This document shows, one piece after another, positions 26,736-36,325 of a DNA stretch of 62,070 nt. The position numbers and the translations under genes were made by a program. Numbering within the stretch: position 1 is the stretch's first letter; each line of letters opens with the position of its first letter. The notes under the pieces are model-generated. The model saw only the letters and a list, made by a program, of their open reading frames with translations. It searched no databases and was not told the origin of the DNA. The DNA lies in NCBI RefSeq assembly GCF_914484835.1, contig NZ_CAJZAR010000081.1, forward strand, positions 1 to 62,070, given 5' to 3'. This DNA is from Paraburkholderia tropica. GTDB lineage: Bacteria; Pseudomonadota; Gammaproteobacteria; Burkholderiales; Burkholderiaceae.

Positions 26736-28139
26736 TCAGAGCTGCTTCATCAGCACGAGCGACTTGCGCTGCCAGTTATAGAGGCGGCGGCGGTCTTCGG
26801 GCAGGTCGTCGACCGTGGCCTTGACGAAACCGCGCTTGAGAAACCAGTGTTCCGTGCGCGTGGTGAGCACGAAGATGCGCGTGAGGCCGCGCGCGCGGGC
26901 GCGCTGCTCGATGCGGCGCAACAGGCGTTCGCCGTCGCCGGAACCTTGCGCTTCGGGCGAGACCGTGAGGCAGGCCATTTCGCCGATGCGTTCCTGCGAA
27001 TACGCGTAGAGCGCGGCGCAGCCGAACAGCACGCCATCGTGCTCGATCACCGAGAAATGGTCGATGTCGCGTTCGATCTGGTGACGGCCGCGGCGCACCA
27101 GCGTACCGTCGCTTTCGAGCGGCTCGATCAGCGTGAGGATACCGCCGACGTCGTCCGGCGTGGCTTCGCGCAGACTTTCCAGATTCTCGTACGAGATCAT
27201 GGTGCCGACGCCGTCGTGCAGGAACAGTTCGAGCAGCAGGCCGCCGTCGAGCGCGTAGGGAATGATGTGCGCGCGGCCCACGCCGCCGCGGCAGGCGCGA
27301 ATCGAGTGCTTCAGATAGAAGCCCGCGTCGCCGAGCACGGTGCCGCCTTCCTGGAGGCGATAGGCGTCGTCGAGCGACATTTCGCGGATCAGCACGCCTT
27401 CCTCGTCGATGAGACCCTGCGTTTCCGTGAGGAACACGATCTTGTCGGCGCGCAGCGCGATGGCCGCCGCCGAGGCGACGTCTTCCATCGACAGATTGAA
27501 CGCCTCGCCCGTGGGCGAGAAGCCGAGCGGCGAGAGCAGCACGAGCTTGCGGCTCGAGAGCGAATGGCGGATCGAATCCGCGTCGATCTTGCGCACCACG
27601 CCGGTGTGCTGGAAATCGACGCCGTCGAGAATGCCGACCGGGCGCGCGGTCACGAAGTTGCCCGAGACCACGCTGATGTGCGCGTGCGCCATCGGCGTGT
27701 TCGGCAGGCCCTGGCTGATCGCGGCCTCGATGTCGAGACGCACTTCGCCGGCCGCTTCCTTCGCCGATTCGAGCGCGCGGGCATTCGTGATGCGCATGCC
27801 GTGCGAGAACTCCGACTCCACGCCGTGCAGGCTCATCTGCTCCTCGACCTGCGGGCGCGAACCGTGCACGAGCACGATCTGGATGCCCATGGCCTGAAGC
27901 AGCGCGATGTCGGCGACGAGCGCGTTGAGCAGGTTCTGGTGCACGACCTCGCCGCCGAAACCGACGACGAAAGTCTTGCCCTGAAACGCGTGGATGTAGG
28001 GCGCGACCGATCGCATCCAGTCGACGAACTGCGCGTGCTGCGCCATCTGCTGCGCGGCTTGCTGGGACGCGGGGTCCGAGGCGGCGGCAGTGGCCGGCGC
28101 GCCTTGGGCGGCGGGGACGAGGTCGGTTTGGGAATTCAT
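26736..28139 (-). CDS. argA: N-acetylglutamate synthase ArgA
   Basis: Catalyses the first step of arginine synthesis, acetyl transfer from acetyl-CoA to glutamate. The 467-aa protein has an amino-acid-kinase-like N-terminal domain (FVVGFGGEVV, VLVHGSRPQVEEQM, VVSGNFVTARPVGILDGVDF) that usually binds the inhibitor arginine, and a C-terminal GNAT domain (IGEMACLTVSPEAQGSGDGE, RIFVLTTRTEHWFLKRGF). A ~35-residue Ala/Gln-rich leader precedes the domain. The ATG at 28139 matches the family start as I recall it, yet it has no Shine-Dalgarno site and follows a TATAAT by only 7 nt, so the mRNA may be leaderless. It is divergent from hrpA, 23 bp apart. Confidence 0.93.
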   Translation of the reverse strand: MNSQTDLVPAAQGAPATAAASDPASQQAAQQMAQHAQFVDWMRSVAPYIHAFQGKTFVVGFGGEVVHQNLLNALVADIALLQAMGIQIVLVHGSRPQVEEQMSLHGVESEFSHGMRITNARALESAKEAAGEVRLDIEAAISQGLPNTPMAHAHISVVSGNFVTARPVGILDGVDFQHTGVVRKIDADSIRHSLSSRKLVLLSPLGFSPTGEAFNLSMEDVASAAAIALRADKIVFLTETQGLIDEEGVLIREMSLDDAYRLQEGGTVLGDAGFYLKHSIRACRGGVGRAHIIPYALDGGLLLELFLHDGVGTMISYENLESLREATPDDVGGILTLIEPLESDGTLVRRGRHQIERDIDHFSVIEHDGVLFGCAALYAYSQERIGEMACLTVSPEAQGSGDGERLLRRIEQRARARGLTRIFVLTTRTEHWFLKRGFVKATVDDLPEDRRRLYNWQRKSLVLMKQL

Positions 28140-28146
28140 GCCCGGG

Positions 28147-28154
28147 ATTATAAT
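28147..28154. promoter_or_regulatory. Palindromic -10 box shared by argA and hrpA
   Basis: ATTATAAT is its own reverse complement, so TATAAT is present on both strands (28149-28154 on plus, 28152-28147 on minus). The two ATGs lie 8 bp (hrpA, 28163) and 7 bp (argA, 28139) beyond it, where the transcription start would fall. The -35 regions are weak (TTGGGA at 28128 on plus). Neither start has a ribosome site. Confidence 0.6.
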
Positions 28155-28162
28155 GCGCCCCC

Positions 28163-31100
28163 ATGTCGAATGTACCCAAAAGACCTGCCTCGGGGCAGGG
28201 CAGCAACACCCCTTCCGGCGATGACGCCGCACACGGCGGCGCGCGCGAAAAGCGCGGCGCGCAGAAGTATGGCGGTGCGCAGGCCGATGCGCAGAAACCG
28301 GCGTCGCTGGACCGGCTCGCCGCGCTGATGGGCAGCGGCGCGCTCGGCGGCGCGCGCGTGCAGGATCAGCGTGCGAAGGCTGCCCCGGCGTCGAAGCCGG
28401 CGCAGGCCGCCGTGCAGCGCGAGACGCCTGAAGACAAGGCTGTGGCGCCGCAAACGCCGGCTGTGAAAGCGCAGACGCAGGCGCAACGTGCGCCGGAGGT
28501 TTCGTCGCCGGTTTCTCAGCACGCTTCGCAGCTTGCTTCGCAACCCGCCGCGCCGCAAAAGCCGCAGAAAACCGAAACGCGTCCGGAAGCGCCGCGCGAA
28601 AACCGGCCGACGCCTCGCGCGCCCGCGCGTGATCAATCTCAGCGGGAGACGCCGCGCGAGTCCCAACGTGCGCCCCAGGGCGGGCAGCGAACCGGCGAAG
28701 CGCGCAATGTGCCGCAAGCGCCATCGCAAGCGCCGCAATCGGGCGATGCCTCGCGCGGCGGCGATCGCAAGCCACGCGAAGCACGTGAGCCGTGCGAATC
28801 ACGCGAACCGCGTGCGCCCCGCGAACCGCGCGCCGAGCGCCCCGCGCGCACGGAAACCCAGCGCGAGCCGCAAGCCGCCCCGCGCCAGCCCGCCGACGCG
28901 CCGCGCGCCGCGAAACCGCAAAGCGAACGCCCGCAGACCGCACGCGAGGACCGTCCGCCGCGTCCCGAAGGCGAGCGCAAGGAGCGTCGTGAACGCGCGC
29001 CGCGCGCGAACGTCATCCCGAACCCGATCCCGCCGATCACCTTCCCCGAAGCGCTGCCGGTCTCCGGCCGCCGCGAGGAAATCGCGCGCGCGATCGCCAA
29101 CAATCAGGTCGTGATCGTCAGCGGCGAAACCGGCTCGGGCAAGACCACGCAGCTGCCGAAGATCGCGCTGTCGCTCGGGCGAGGTCTCGGCGCGGGCGGT
29201 TCGGGCCTGATCGGCCATACGCAGCCGCGCCGGATCGCGGCATCGGCGACCGGTCGGCGTATCGCCGAGGAACTGGGCACGCCGTTCGGCGAAGTGGTCG
29301 GCTACAAGGTGCGCTTCACGGACAATCTCGCGGCGGGCGCGTCGGTCAAGCTGATGACCGACGGCATCCTGCTCGCCGAGACGCAGACCGATCCGCTGCT
29401 CAAGGCCTACGACACGATCATCATCGACGAGGCGCACGAGCGCAGCCTCAACATCGACTTCCTGCTCGGCTATCTGAAAGAGATTCTGCCGCGCCGGCCC
29501 GATCTCAAGCTGATCGTGACCTCGGCGACCATCGACGCGGATCGCTTCGCGCGCCATTTCGGCAGCGACGAAAAGCCTGCGCCGGTGATCGAGGTGAGCG
29601 GGCGTCTGTATCCGGTCGAGGTGCGCTATCGCCCGGTGCAGGAAGACAGCCCGGCTGTGAAGAATGCGCAGGGCAACGCTCCGACGAAGAAATCGCAGCG
29701 CGACACCGACCGCGATCTGATGGACGCGATCGTCGACGCCGTCGACGAACTCTGCCGCGAAGGTTCGGGCGACGTGCTCGTGTTCCTGCCCGGCGAGCGC
29801 GAGATTCGCGACGCCGCCGAAGCGCTGCGCAAGCATCATCCGCCGCACACGGAGATCCTGCCGCTGTTCGCGCGGCTCTCGGCGCAGGAGCAGGAGCGCG
29901 TGTTCAAGGCGTCGAACGCGCGCCGCATCGTGCTCGCGACCAACGTGGCCGAAACCTCGCTGACGGTGCCCGGCATCCGCTATGTGGTGGACACGGGCCT
30001 CGCGCGCGTGAAGCGCTATTCGTACCGCAACAAGGTCGAGCAACTGCAGATCGAGTCGATTTCGCAGGCCGCCGCGAACCAGCGCGCGGGCCGTTGCGGC
30101 CGCGTCGCCGACGGTATCTGCATCCGGCTTTACGAAGAGTCCGATTACGTCGCGCGCCCGCGTTTTTCCGACCCGGAAATCCTGCGCTCGTCGCTGGCGG
30201 CCGTGATTCTGCGCATGAAGTCGTTGCATCTCACGGCGATCGAAACCTTCCCGTTCATCGAGCCGCCGCCGGGCCGCGCGATCGCGGACGGTTATCAGCT
30301 GCTCAACGAACTCGGTGCCGTCGACGACGACAACGCGCTGACCACGCTCGGCCGCGAGCTGTCGCGCCTGCCGCTCGATCCGCGCGTCGGCCGCATGATT
30401 CTGGCCGCGCGCGATGAGCAGTCGCTGCGCGAAGTGCTCGTCATCGCGAGTGCGCTTTCGGTGCAGGATCCGCGTGACCGGCCGATCGAAGCGCAGGAGC
30501 AGGCCGATCAGGCGCATCGCCGTTTCGCCGACGAGCGCTCCGAATTCCTTCAGTGGCTCAAGATCTGGGCGTGGTTCGAAGACGCCGTCGCGCACAAGAA
30601 GTCGAACAAGCAACTCGTCGATTCGTGCCGGGCGAACTTCCTTTCGCATCTGCGTCTGCGCGAATGGCGCGATGTGCACTCGCAATTGCTGACGGTCGTG
30701 CGCGAGCACGGCTGGCGCATCAACCAGTCCGATGCGACCTACGAGCAGATCCATCACGCGCTGCTGACGGGCTTGCTTGGCAACATCGGTCTCAAGGCCG
30801 ACGACGAGCCGCATTACCTCGGCGCGCGCAGCATCAAGTTCCATCTGTGGCCCGGTTCGGCGCTCGTGAAGAAGGCGGGGCGCTGGGTCGTGGCGGCGGA
30901 ACTCGTGGAAACGAGCCGTCTGTACGCGCGCTGCATCGCGAAGATCGAGCCCGAATGGCTCGAAAAAGTGGGCGCGCATCTGCTGAAGAAGTCGCTGTCC
31001 GAGCCGCATTGGGAGAAGCGCGCGGCGCAGGTCAGCGCGTTCGAGCGCGGCGTGCTCTATGGCCTGCCGGTGTATCAGCGACGCCGCGTGGCGTTTGGCA

Positions 31101-32950
31101 AGCAGGACCCGGCGCGCGCGCGCGAGTTGTTCATTCGCGGCGCGCTGGTGGAGGGCGAGTTCGACACCAAGCTGCCGTTCTTCGCGCACAACCGCAAGCT
31201 GCTCGCCGATATCGAGCAGCTCGAACACAAGTCGCGCCGCCAGGACGTGCTCGTCGACGACGAACTGATCTTCGGTTTCTACGATCAGGCGATTCCCGAG
31301 GGCATGTATTCGGGCGCGTCCTTCGAGCGCTGGTATCGCGACGAGGTGAAAAAGAGCGGTCAGTCCGAGGACAAGCTGCGTCTGCTGTATCTCTCGCGCG
31401 ACGACCTGATGCGCCACGAGGCGGCGGGCGTGACGACCGATCTGTTCCCGAAGCGCATGACGATGTCGGGCGTGGCGATGGCGCTCACGTATCACTTCGA
31501 GCCCGGTTCGCCGCGCGACGGCGTGACGCTCGCGGTGCCGCTCTACGCGCTCAATCAGGTCGACGCGCGCCGCTGTGAATGGCTCGTGCCCGGCATGCTC
31601 AAGGAGAAGGCGCAACTGCTCCTGAAGTCCTTGCCGCAGAAGCTGCGCCGCCATTGCGTGCCGCTGCCCGAATACGCGGCCGGTTTCGCCGATCGCGTGA
31701 GCGGTGAGCGCTTCGGCGCGGGCGGGCTGCTGGAGGCGCTGATCATCGACGTGCGCGAGCAGAAGCAGATTCAGTTGAAGTCGGCGGATTTCAAGCTGGA
31801 GACGCTGGCCGCGCATCTGTTCATGAACTTCAAGGTGATCGACGAGCACGGTCGCCAGCTCGCGATGGGCCGCAATCTCGCGCAGTTGCGCGCGGAACTC
31901 GGCGCGCAGGCGCAGCAGCAGTTCCAGAAGCTCGCGAGCGCGACCGCGCTGGCGGCGCTGGAAACGCACGCGCAAGGCGGGGCGAGCGAGAAGGGCGGCG
32001 GCGTTGAGCCGCAGCCGAACGCGAGCGCGCCGAAGCGGACCAATCCGGCCAACGCGCCCCACACGCCTGCCGCGAGCGACGCCGCGCCCGCCACGGCGCT
32101 CTACGAAAACCTTACGACCTGGAATTTCGGCAAGCTGCCTGAACTGCTCGAAATCCGCCGGGGCGGCCAGACGCTGTTCGGCTATCCGGCGCTCGTCGAT
32201 CGCGCCACGCATTGCGACGTGGAGGTGTTCGATTCGCCCGAGGAAGCGGCGCGCATTCATCGCGCGGGGCTGCGTCGTCTGTTCGCGCTGCAGTTGCGCG
32301 AGCCGATTCGCTATCTGGAGAGGAATCTGCCGGGTCTGCGCGAAATGGCGATGCAGTTCATGGCGCGCGCCACGCAGGAGGAATTGCGCGATCAGCTCGT
32401 CGAACTCGCGCTCGATCGCGCCTGCCTGCAAGACCCGCTCCCCGACGACGACGCGAGTTTCCACGCGCGCAAGGACGAAGGGCGCGGGCGTCTCTCGCTG
32501 CTCGCGCAGGAAATCGCGCGGCTCGTTGGGCAGATCCTGGCGGAATTTGCGTCGGTGTCGAAGAAGCTGGTGGCGGCGAAGGCGTTCGGCGCGCCGGCCG
32601 CCGACATGCAGGCGCAGCTCGACGCGCTCATCGGCAAGCGCTTCATTCTGGAGACGCCGTACGCGCAGCTCGTGCATTTTCCGCGCTACCTGAAGGGCAT
32701 CGCGCTGCGCATCGACAAGCTGCGCGCCGATCCCGCCCGCGACGCGCGTCAGGCCTCGGAATTCCTGCCGCTCGCGCAGCAGTATCAGCGCGCGCTTTCG
32801 CAGCGCGGCGGCGTGTTCGACGCACGTCTCGCGGAGTTCCGCTGGCTGCTCGAGGAACTGCGGATTTCGCTGTTCGCTCAGGAGTTGCGTACGCCGATGC
32901 CGGTTTCGGTGAAACGGCTCTACAAAGTGTGGGAATCGATGCAGCGATGA
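28163..32950 (+). CDS. hrpA: ATP-dependent RNA helicase HrpA (DEAH box)
   Basis: A 1595-aa DEAH-box helicase; HrpA is implicated in mRNA processing and rescue of stalled ribosomes. The first ~290 residues are a low-complexity Arg/Pro/Ala/Glu-rich extension. The helicase core follows: Walker A GETGSGKTTQ (Gly321), motif Ia TQPRRIAA, DEAH at 422-425, motif III VTSATID, motif V ATNVAETSLTVPG and motif VI QRAGRCGR. Then come the helicase-associated and OB-fold domains and a long C-terminal region, with a second low-complexity linker near 1265-1310. The length is greater than E. coli HrpA (about 1300 aa) because of these insertions. The start lacks a ribosome site. Confidence 0.93.
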   Translation: MSNVPKRPASGQGSNTPSGDDAAHGGAREKRGAQKYGGAQADAQKPASLDRLAALMGSGALGGARVQDQRAKAAPASKPAQAAVQRETPEDKAVAPQTPAVKAQTQAQRAPEVSSPVSQHASQLASQPAAPQKPQKTETRPEAPRENRPTPRAPARDQSQRETPRESQRAPQGGQRTGEARNVPQAPSQAPQSGDASRGGDRKPREAREPCESREPRAPREPRAERPARTETQREPQAAPRQPADAPRAAKPQSERPQTAREDRPPRPEGERKERRERAPRANVIPNPIPPITFPEALPVSGRREEIARAIANNQVVIVSGETGSGKTTQLPKIALSLGRGLGAGGSGLIGHTQPRRIAASATGRRIAEELGTPFGEVVGYKVRFTDNLAAGASVKLMTDGILLAETQTDPLLKAYDTIIIDEAHERSLNIDFLLGYLKEILPRRPDLKLIVTSATIDADRFARHFGSDEKPAPVIEVSGRLYPVEVRYRPVQEDSPAVKNAQGNAPTKKSQRDTDRDLMDAIVDAVDELCREGSGDVLVFLPGEREIRDAAEALRKHHPPHTEILPLFARLSAQEQERVFKASNARRIVLATNVAETSLTVPGIRYVVDTGLARVKRYSYRNKVEQLQIESISQAAANQRAGRCGRVADGICIRLYEESDYVARPRFSDPEILRSSLAAVILRMKSLHLTAIETFPFIEPPPGRAIADGYQLLNELGAVDDDNALTTLGRELSRLPLDPRVGRMILAARDEQSLREVLVIASALSVQDPRDRPIEAQEQADQAHRRFADERSEFLQWLKIWAWFEDAVAHKKSNKQLVDSCRANFLSHLRLREWRDVHSQLLTVVREHGWRINQSDATYEQIHHALLTGLLGNIGLKADDEPHYLGARSIKFHLWPGSALVKKAGRWVVAAELVETSRLYARCIAKIEPEWLEKVGAHLLKKSLSEPHWEKRAAQVSAFERGVLYGLPVYQRRRVAFGKQDPARARELFIRGALVEGEFDTKLPFFAHNRKLLADIEQLEHKSRRQDVLVDDELIFGFYDQAIPEGMYSGASFERWYRDEVKKSGQSEDKLRLLYLSRDDLMRHEAAGVTTDLFPKRMTMSGVAMALTYHFEPGSPRDGVTLAVPLYALNQVDARRCEWLVPGMLKEKAQLLLKSLPQKLRRHCVPLPEYAAGFADRVSGERFGAGGLLEALIIDVREQKQIQLKSADFKLETLAAHLFMNFKVIDEHGRQLAMGRNLAQLRAELGAQAQQQFQKLASATALAALETHAQGGASEKGGGVEPQPNASAPKRTNPANAPHTPAASDAAPATALYENLTTWNFGKLPELLEIRRGGQTLFGYPALVDRATHCDVEVFDSPEEAARIHRAGLRRLFALQLREPIRYLERNLPGLREMAMQFMARATQEELRDQLVELALDRACLQDPLPDDDASFHARKDEGRGRLSLLAQEIARLVGQILAEFASVSKKLVAAKAFGAPAADMQAQLDALIGKRFILETPYAQLVHFPRYLKGIALRIDKLRADPARDARQASEFLPLAQQYQRALSQRGGVFDARLAEFRWLLEELRISLFAQELRTPMPVSVKRLYKVWESMQR

Positions 32951-33050
32951 GCTTTCACGCGTTGTCGATGCGCTGATATTTGCGGGCCACGTATGCTGGC
33001 CACTTATGCGGGTCACAACAGCGGACTTAAGAAAGCTTCGAAAATGACCG

Positions 33051-33079
33051 GAAAGGGGCGCGAAATTCGCGCCCCTTTC
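33051..33079. terminator. Terminator after hrpA
   Basis: GAAAGGGGCGCG (33051-33062) and CGCGCCCCTTTC (33068-33079) form a 12-bp perfect stem with loop AAATT; the following TATTTC is a weak U tract. Confidence 0.75.
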
Positions 33080-33156
33080 TATTTCATCGGCCCTACGTCA
33101 ACCTTGCGAAGCGGTAAGCGTTCTACAATCACGGATCTGCCTGGGAACGACTCTTC

Positions 33157-34197
33157 ATGCGTAAAAACGAATTCCGCCGTGCCGCCGGACGCTTTGCCAA
33201 ACGCGCCGTTGTGTTTGCCTCCTCCGCGCTCGTCGGCGCCGTGCTGGCCACGGCGATGCCAAGCATCGCTCACGCGAACAACATCATCGTGCTCAACTCC
33301 GGTGAAGCCACGCTGAGCCTCATCGACGACAAGACGCATGAAGTCGTCGGCACCGTGCCCACGGGCAAGGAGCCGCATCACCTGTTTCCCACGCCCGACA
33401 ATACTTCGCTGATCGTCGCGAATTCGGTGTCGAACAACCTGCTGTTCGTCGATCCGAAAACCGGCAAGCCGCAGCGCTGGATCGAGAACGTCGAAGACCC
33501 GTATCAGCTCGGTTTCTCGCCGGACAACAAGTGGTTCGTGACCACGGGTCTGCGCCTCGACCGTCTGGATATCTACCACTACGGCGGCGCGGGCAATTTC
33601 ACGGTCGCGAAGCGCCTGCCGCTTTCGGCCATGCCCAGCCACCTCGCGTTCACGAAGGACAGCAATATCGTGTTCGTGTCGCTGCAAGTCTCGGGCGAAA
33701 TCGCGGCGGTCGACCTGCCCACGCAGAAAGTGCTCTGGAAGATGAAGGTGGGCGCCGCGCCCGCCGGCCTGTGGCTTACGCCCGGCGAAAAATACCTGCT
33801 CGTCGGCATGACGGGCGCCGACTACGTGGCGGTGGTGGACTGGCGCAACCAGAAGGTCATCAAGACCATCCAGGTGGGCAAGGCCGCGCACAATTTCCGC
33901 TCGATGGTGGATGGGCGTCACGTGCTGGTGTCGAGCCGCGTGTCGAACGTCATCAGCATCATCGACGAGGAGTCGCTGGAGAAAGTGGGCGAGATCAACG
34001 GCCTGCTGCCCGGGCCGGACGACATGGAACTGACCGCCGACAAGCGCTATCTGTGGGTCACGTTCCGCTTCGCGAAGCGCATCGGCGTGATCGACATGCA
34101 GACGAAGAAGCTCATCAAGACGATCGACGTGGGCCGCTCGCCGCACGGCATCTATTTCTTCGACCGCGCGCCGGTCATGTCGCCGAACGGCGCGTGA
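33157..34197 (+). CDS. Exported YVTN-type beta-propeller protein
   Basis: A 346-aa secreted protein. MRKNEFRRAAGRFAKRAVVF has the Arg-rich n-region of a signal peptide, ending MPSIAHA-NN. The mature part is a seven-bladed propeller of about 40-residue repeats with YVTN-like cores: IIVLNSGEATLSLIDDKTHE, SLIVANSVSNNLLFVDPKTG, IVFVSLQVSGEIAAVDLPTQ, LLVGMTGADYVAVVDWRNQK and LWVTFRFAKRIGVIDMQTKK. Propellers like this bind ligands or partner proteins in the periplasm; none is identified. It is 30 bp upstream of the desaturase-family gene, probably one transcript. Confidence 0.8.
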   Translation: MRKNEFRRAAGRFAKRAVVFASSALVGAVLATAMPSIAHANNIIVLNSGEATLSLIDDKTHEVVGTVPTGKEPHHLFPTPDNTSLIVANSVSNNLLFVDPKTGKPQRWIENVEDPYQLGFSPDNKWFVTTGLRLDRLDIYHYGGAGNFTVAKRLPLSAMPSHLAFTKDSNIVFVSLQVSGEIAAVDLPTQKVLWKMKVGAAPAGLWLTPGEKYLLVGMTGADYVAVVDWRNQKVIKTIQVGKAAHNFRSMVDGRHVLVSSRVSNVISIIDEESLEKVGEINGLLPGPDDMELTADKRYLWVTFRFAKRIGVIDMQTKKLIKTIDVGRSPHGIYFFDRAPVMSPNGA

Positions 34198-34227
34198 TAT
34201 CCGGCGCGAACTGCTAGCGGTTTTGCC

Positions 34228-35253
34228 ATGCTCACGTTGCTGAATTCCGGTATTCACTGGCTCGCGTCCGGCGCCGACGACTGCGTGTCGTGGCTCCAGA
34301 CGCTGGTCTACGTGAACGTCCTGCAGCCGCTGCTGTTCCGCTTCGGCCTGATGAACGTGGACGAAGACACGTTCGACGCGCTGTACTGGGTGATCGTCGG
34401 CGTGCTGGAGGTGGGCGTGATGTACGCGATCCTGCGTCCGCTCGAAGCGCTCATGCCCGCGGAAAAGTGGCCCGACCGCAAGGGCGTGGCCGTGGACGCC
34501 ATCTACACATGGATCACGCGGCTCGGCATTCTCAATCTGCTGTTCTTCTTCGCCATGCAGCCGGTGTTCGACCGTGCTCAGGGCTGGCTGCGCCTGCATG
34601 GCGTGATGAGCGTCGATATCGACAATCTCTGGCCCGGCGTGACCACGCAGCCCATCGTGGCGTTCGCGATCTATCTGATCGTGCTCGACTTCTTCGGCTA
34701 CTGGTATCACCGGCTGTCGCACCGCTTCGGCATCTGGTGGGAACTGCACGCGGTGCATCACAGCCAGCGCCGGATGTCGTTCTGGTGCGATAACCGCAAC
34801 CATCTGCTCGACGTGCTGATGCAGTCGTGCATGTTCGCCGGCATCGCGCTCGTGATCGGCGTGCCGCCCGCGCAGTTCGTGGTGCTCGTCGCGCTCACGA
34901 ATTTCGTGCAGAACGTCCAGCACGCCAATATCCGCGCGCATTTCGGCTGGCTCGGCGAGCGGCTGATCGTGAGCCCGCGCTTTCATCGCCGCCATCACGC
35001 CATCGGTTATGGGCACGAAGGCACCACGTATGGCTGCAACTTCGGCGTGCTGTTTCCGTGGTGGGACATGCTGTTCGGCAGCGCGTCGTTCAATCGCGAG
35101 CTCGAACCTACGGGCATTCGCGACCAGCTCGACGGCGTGCGCTATGGCGAAGGTTTCTGGGCGCAGCAGGGGCTCGCGTTCCTGCGCATCGCACGCCGGC
35201 TTGGCGCACGCGGGCGCAAGGCCGCCGCGCGCGACGACACGTTCGCTGCGTAG
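34228..35253 (+). CDS. Sterol desaturase / fatty acid hydroxylase family membrane protein
   Basis: A 341-aa membrane-bound diiron oxygenase-like protein. Its histidine clusters fit the family: HRLSHR (about 168-173), HAVHH (about 178-182), a conserved NxQH (NVQHANIRAHF, near 230) and HRRHH (near 255) on the cytoplasmic side. Five or so hydrophobic helices are seen. Members hydroxylate or desaturate lipids; in bacteria the substrate is mostly unknown. It may work with the preceding exported propeller protein, but that is only inferred from spacing. Confidence 0.83.
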   Translation: MLTLLNSGIHWLASGADDCVSWLQTLVYVNVLQPLLFRFGLMNVDEDTFDALYWVIVGVLEVGVMYAILRPLEALMPAEKWPDRKGVAVDAIYTWITRLGILNLLFFFAMQPVFDRAQGWLRLHGVMSVDIDNLWPGVTTQPIVAFAIYLIVLDFFGYWYHRLSHRFGIWWELHAVHHSQRRMSFWCDNRNHLLDVLMQSCMFAGIALVIGVPPAQFVVLVALTNFVQNVQHANIRAHFGWLGERLIVSPRFHRRHHAIGYGHEGTTYGCNFGVLFPWWDMLFGSASFNRELEPTGIRDQLDGVRYGEGFWAQQGLAFLRIARRLGARGRKAAARDDTFAA

Positions 35254-35457
35254 ACCTTTTTGCCGCGCTTTCTCGTGCGCATCGTTTCGCCGGGCGCTTC
35301 TTGCGCCCGTCTGCGCCTGCGCCTGTTCTTCCGTCTCAACCTCCGCCTGTGCCTCGTTTCGCCCGACCGGCGCGCCGTGGTTTATGCTGTCGTTTTGTCG
35401 CAGTGAATCCACCGGTTTCGTGACGCTTCACCGTCTTCCCGCTATTTTCCCGCTCGC

Positions 35458-36291
35458 ATGAACGATTTGCTGCGCTCGCTCGGCCGCGCGCTTTCCGGCG
35501 TGTTCCATCCCGCCATGCTGCTCCTGACCTTCGTGCCGTTCGTCGTGGCGGCGGGGGCGTGGGGCGTCCTGCTCTATATCTTCTGGCAGCCGCTCATCGA
35601 CGCGGTGCGCATCACCTTCGAAAACTGGCCGGCCATGTCCTGGCTCTATCACGCGTTCGACGCGCTCGGCTTCGGGGCGCTGCGCAGCATGATCGGGCCG
35701 TTCGTGATCATCATCCTGACGATTCCGCTGATCGTCATCACGGTGCTGCTGCTGATCGTCGCCGTGGCGATGCCGCGCGTGATCCGCCATCTCACGGCGC
35801 GGCAGTACGCCGGGCTGGAGGCGCGGCGCGGCGGCAGCTGGTTCGGCAGCATGGCGCATTCGCTCTGGACCACGCTGCTGTGCATCGTGCTGCTGATCGT
35901 GACGCTGCCGTTCTGGTTCATTCCGCCGTTCTGCGTGCTCGTGCCGCCGCTGTTGTGGGGCTGGCTCACGTATCGCGTGATGACCTACGACGCGCTCGCG
36001 CTGCACGCGAGCCCCGAGGAGCGCCGCGAACTCGTGCGCCGCCACCGCCTGCCGCTGCTCGCGATCGGCGTGGCGAGCGGTCTGCTCGGCTCGCTGCCCA
36101 CGGCGATCTGGGTGGCCTCCGCGTGGCTCGTGCTGCTGTTCCCGGTGGTCGCCGCGCTGACCATCTGGATCTACGCTTTCATTCTGGTGTTCACGGCGCT
36201 CTGGTTCGGCCAGTACTGCCTGCGCGCGTTGCAGCGCCTGCGTCACGAAGAGGCGCAGCATAGCGGGCACGACGTCACCATCGTCCACTGA
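35458..36291 (+). CDS. EI24-domain (CysZ-like) inner-membrane protein
   Basis: A 277-aa integral membrane protein with about six hydrophobic segments. It begins MNDLLRSLGRALSGVFHPAM and contains the P-rich FWFIPPFCVLVPPLLWGWLT hairpin followed by YRVMTYDALALHAS, characteristic of the EI24/CysZ superfamily. CysZ transports sulfate; the role of these Burkholderia proteins is not established. No ribosome site is visible before the ATG at 35458. It precedes the CinA-like gene by 34 bp on the same strand. Confidence 0.75.
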   Translation: MNDLLRSLGRALSGVFHPAMLLLTFVPFVVAAGAWGVLLYIFWQPLIDAVRITFENWPAMSWLYHAFDALGFGALRSMIGPFVIIILTIPLIVITVLLLIVAVAMPRVIRHLTARQYAGLEARRGGSWFGSMAHSLWTTLLCIVLLIVTLPFWFIPPFCVLVPPLLWGWLTYRVMTYDALALHASPEERRELVRRHRLPLLAIGVASGLLGSLPTAIWVASAWLVLLFPVVAALTIWIYAFILVFTALWFGQYCLRALQRLRHEEAQHSGHDVTIVH

Positions 36292-36325
36292 ACTCCATCA
36301 CTTCATTTCCTCGACGAGGCAACTC

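Noticed and set aside
28799..33016. Very long antisense open frame across hrpA (about 1400 codons) and a similar one opposite aceE (58921-61674)
   Set aside because: Composition is Arg/Ala/Leu/His-rich without domains, and it mirrors the GC-rich third codon positions of the real genes; both are shadow frames.
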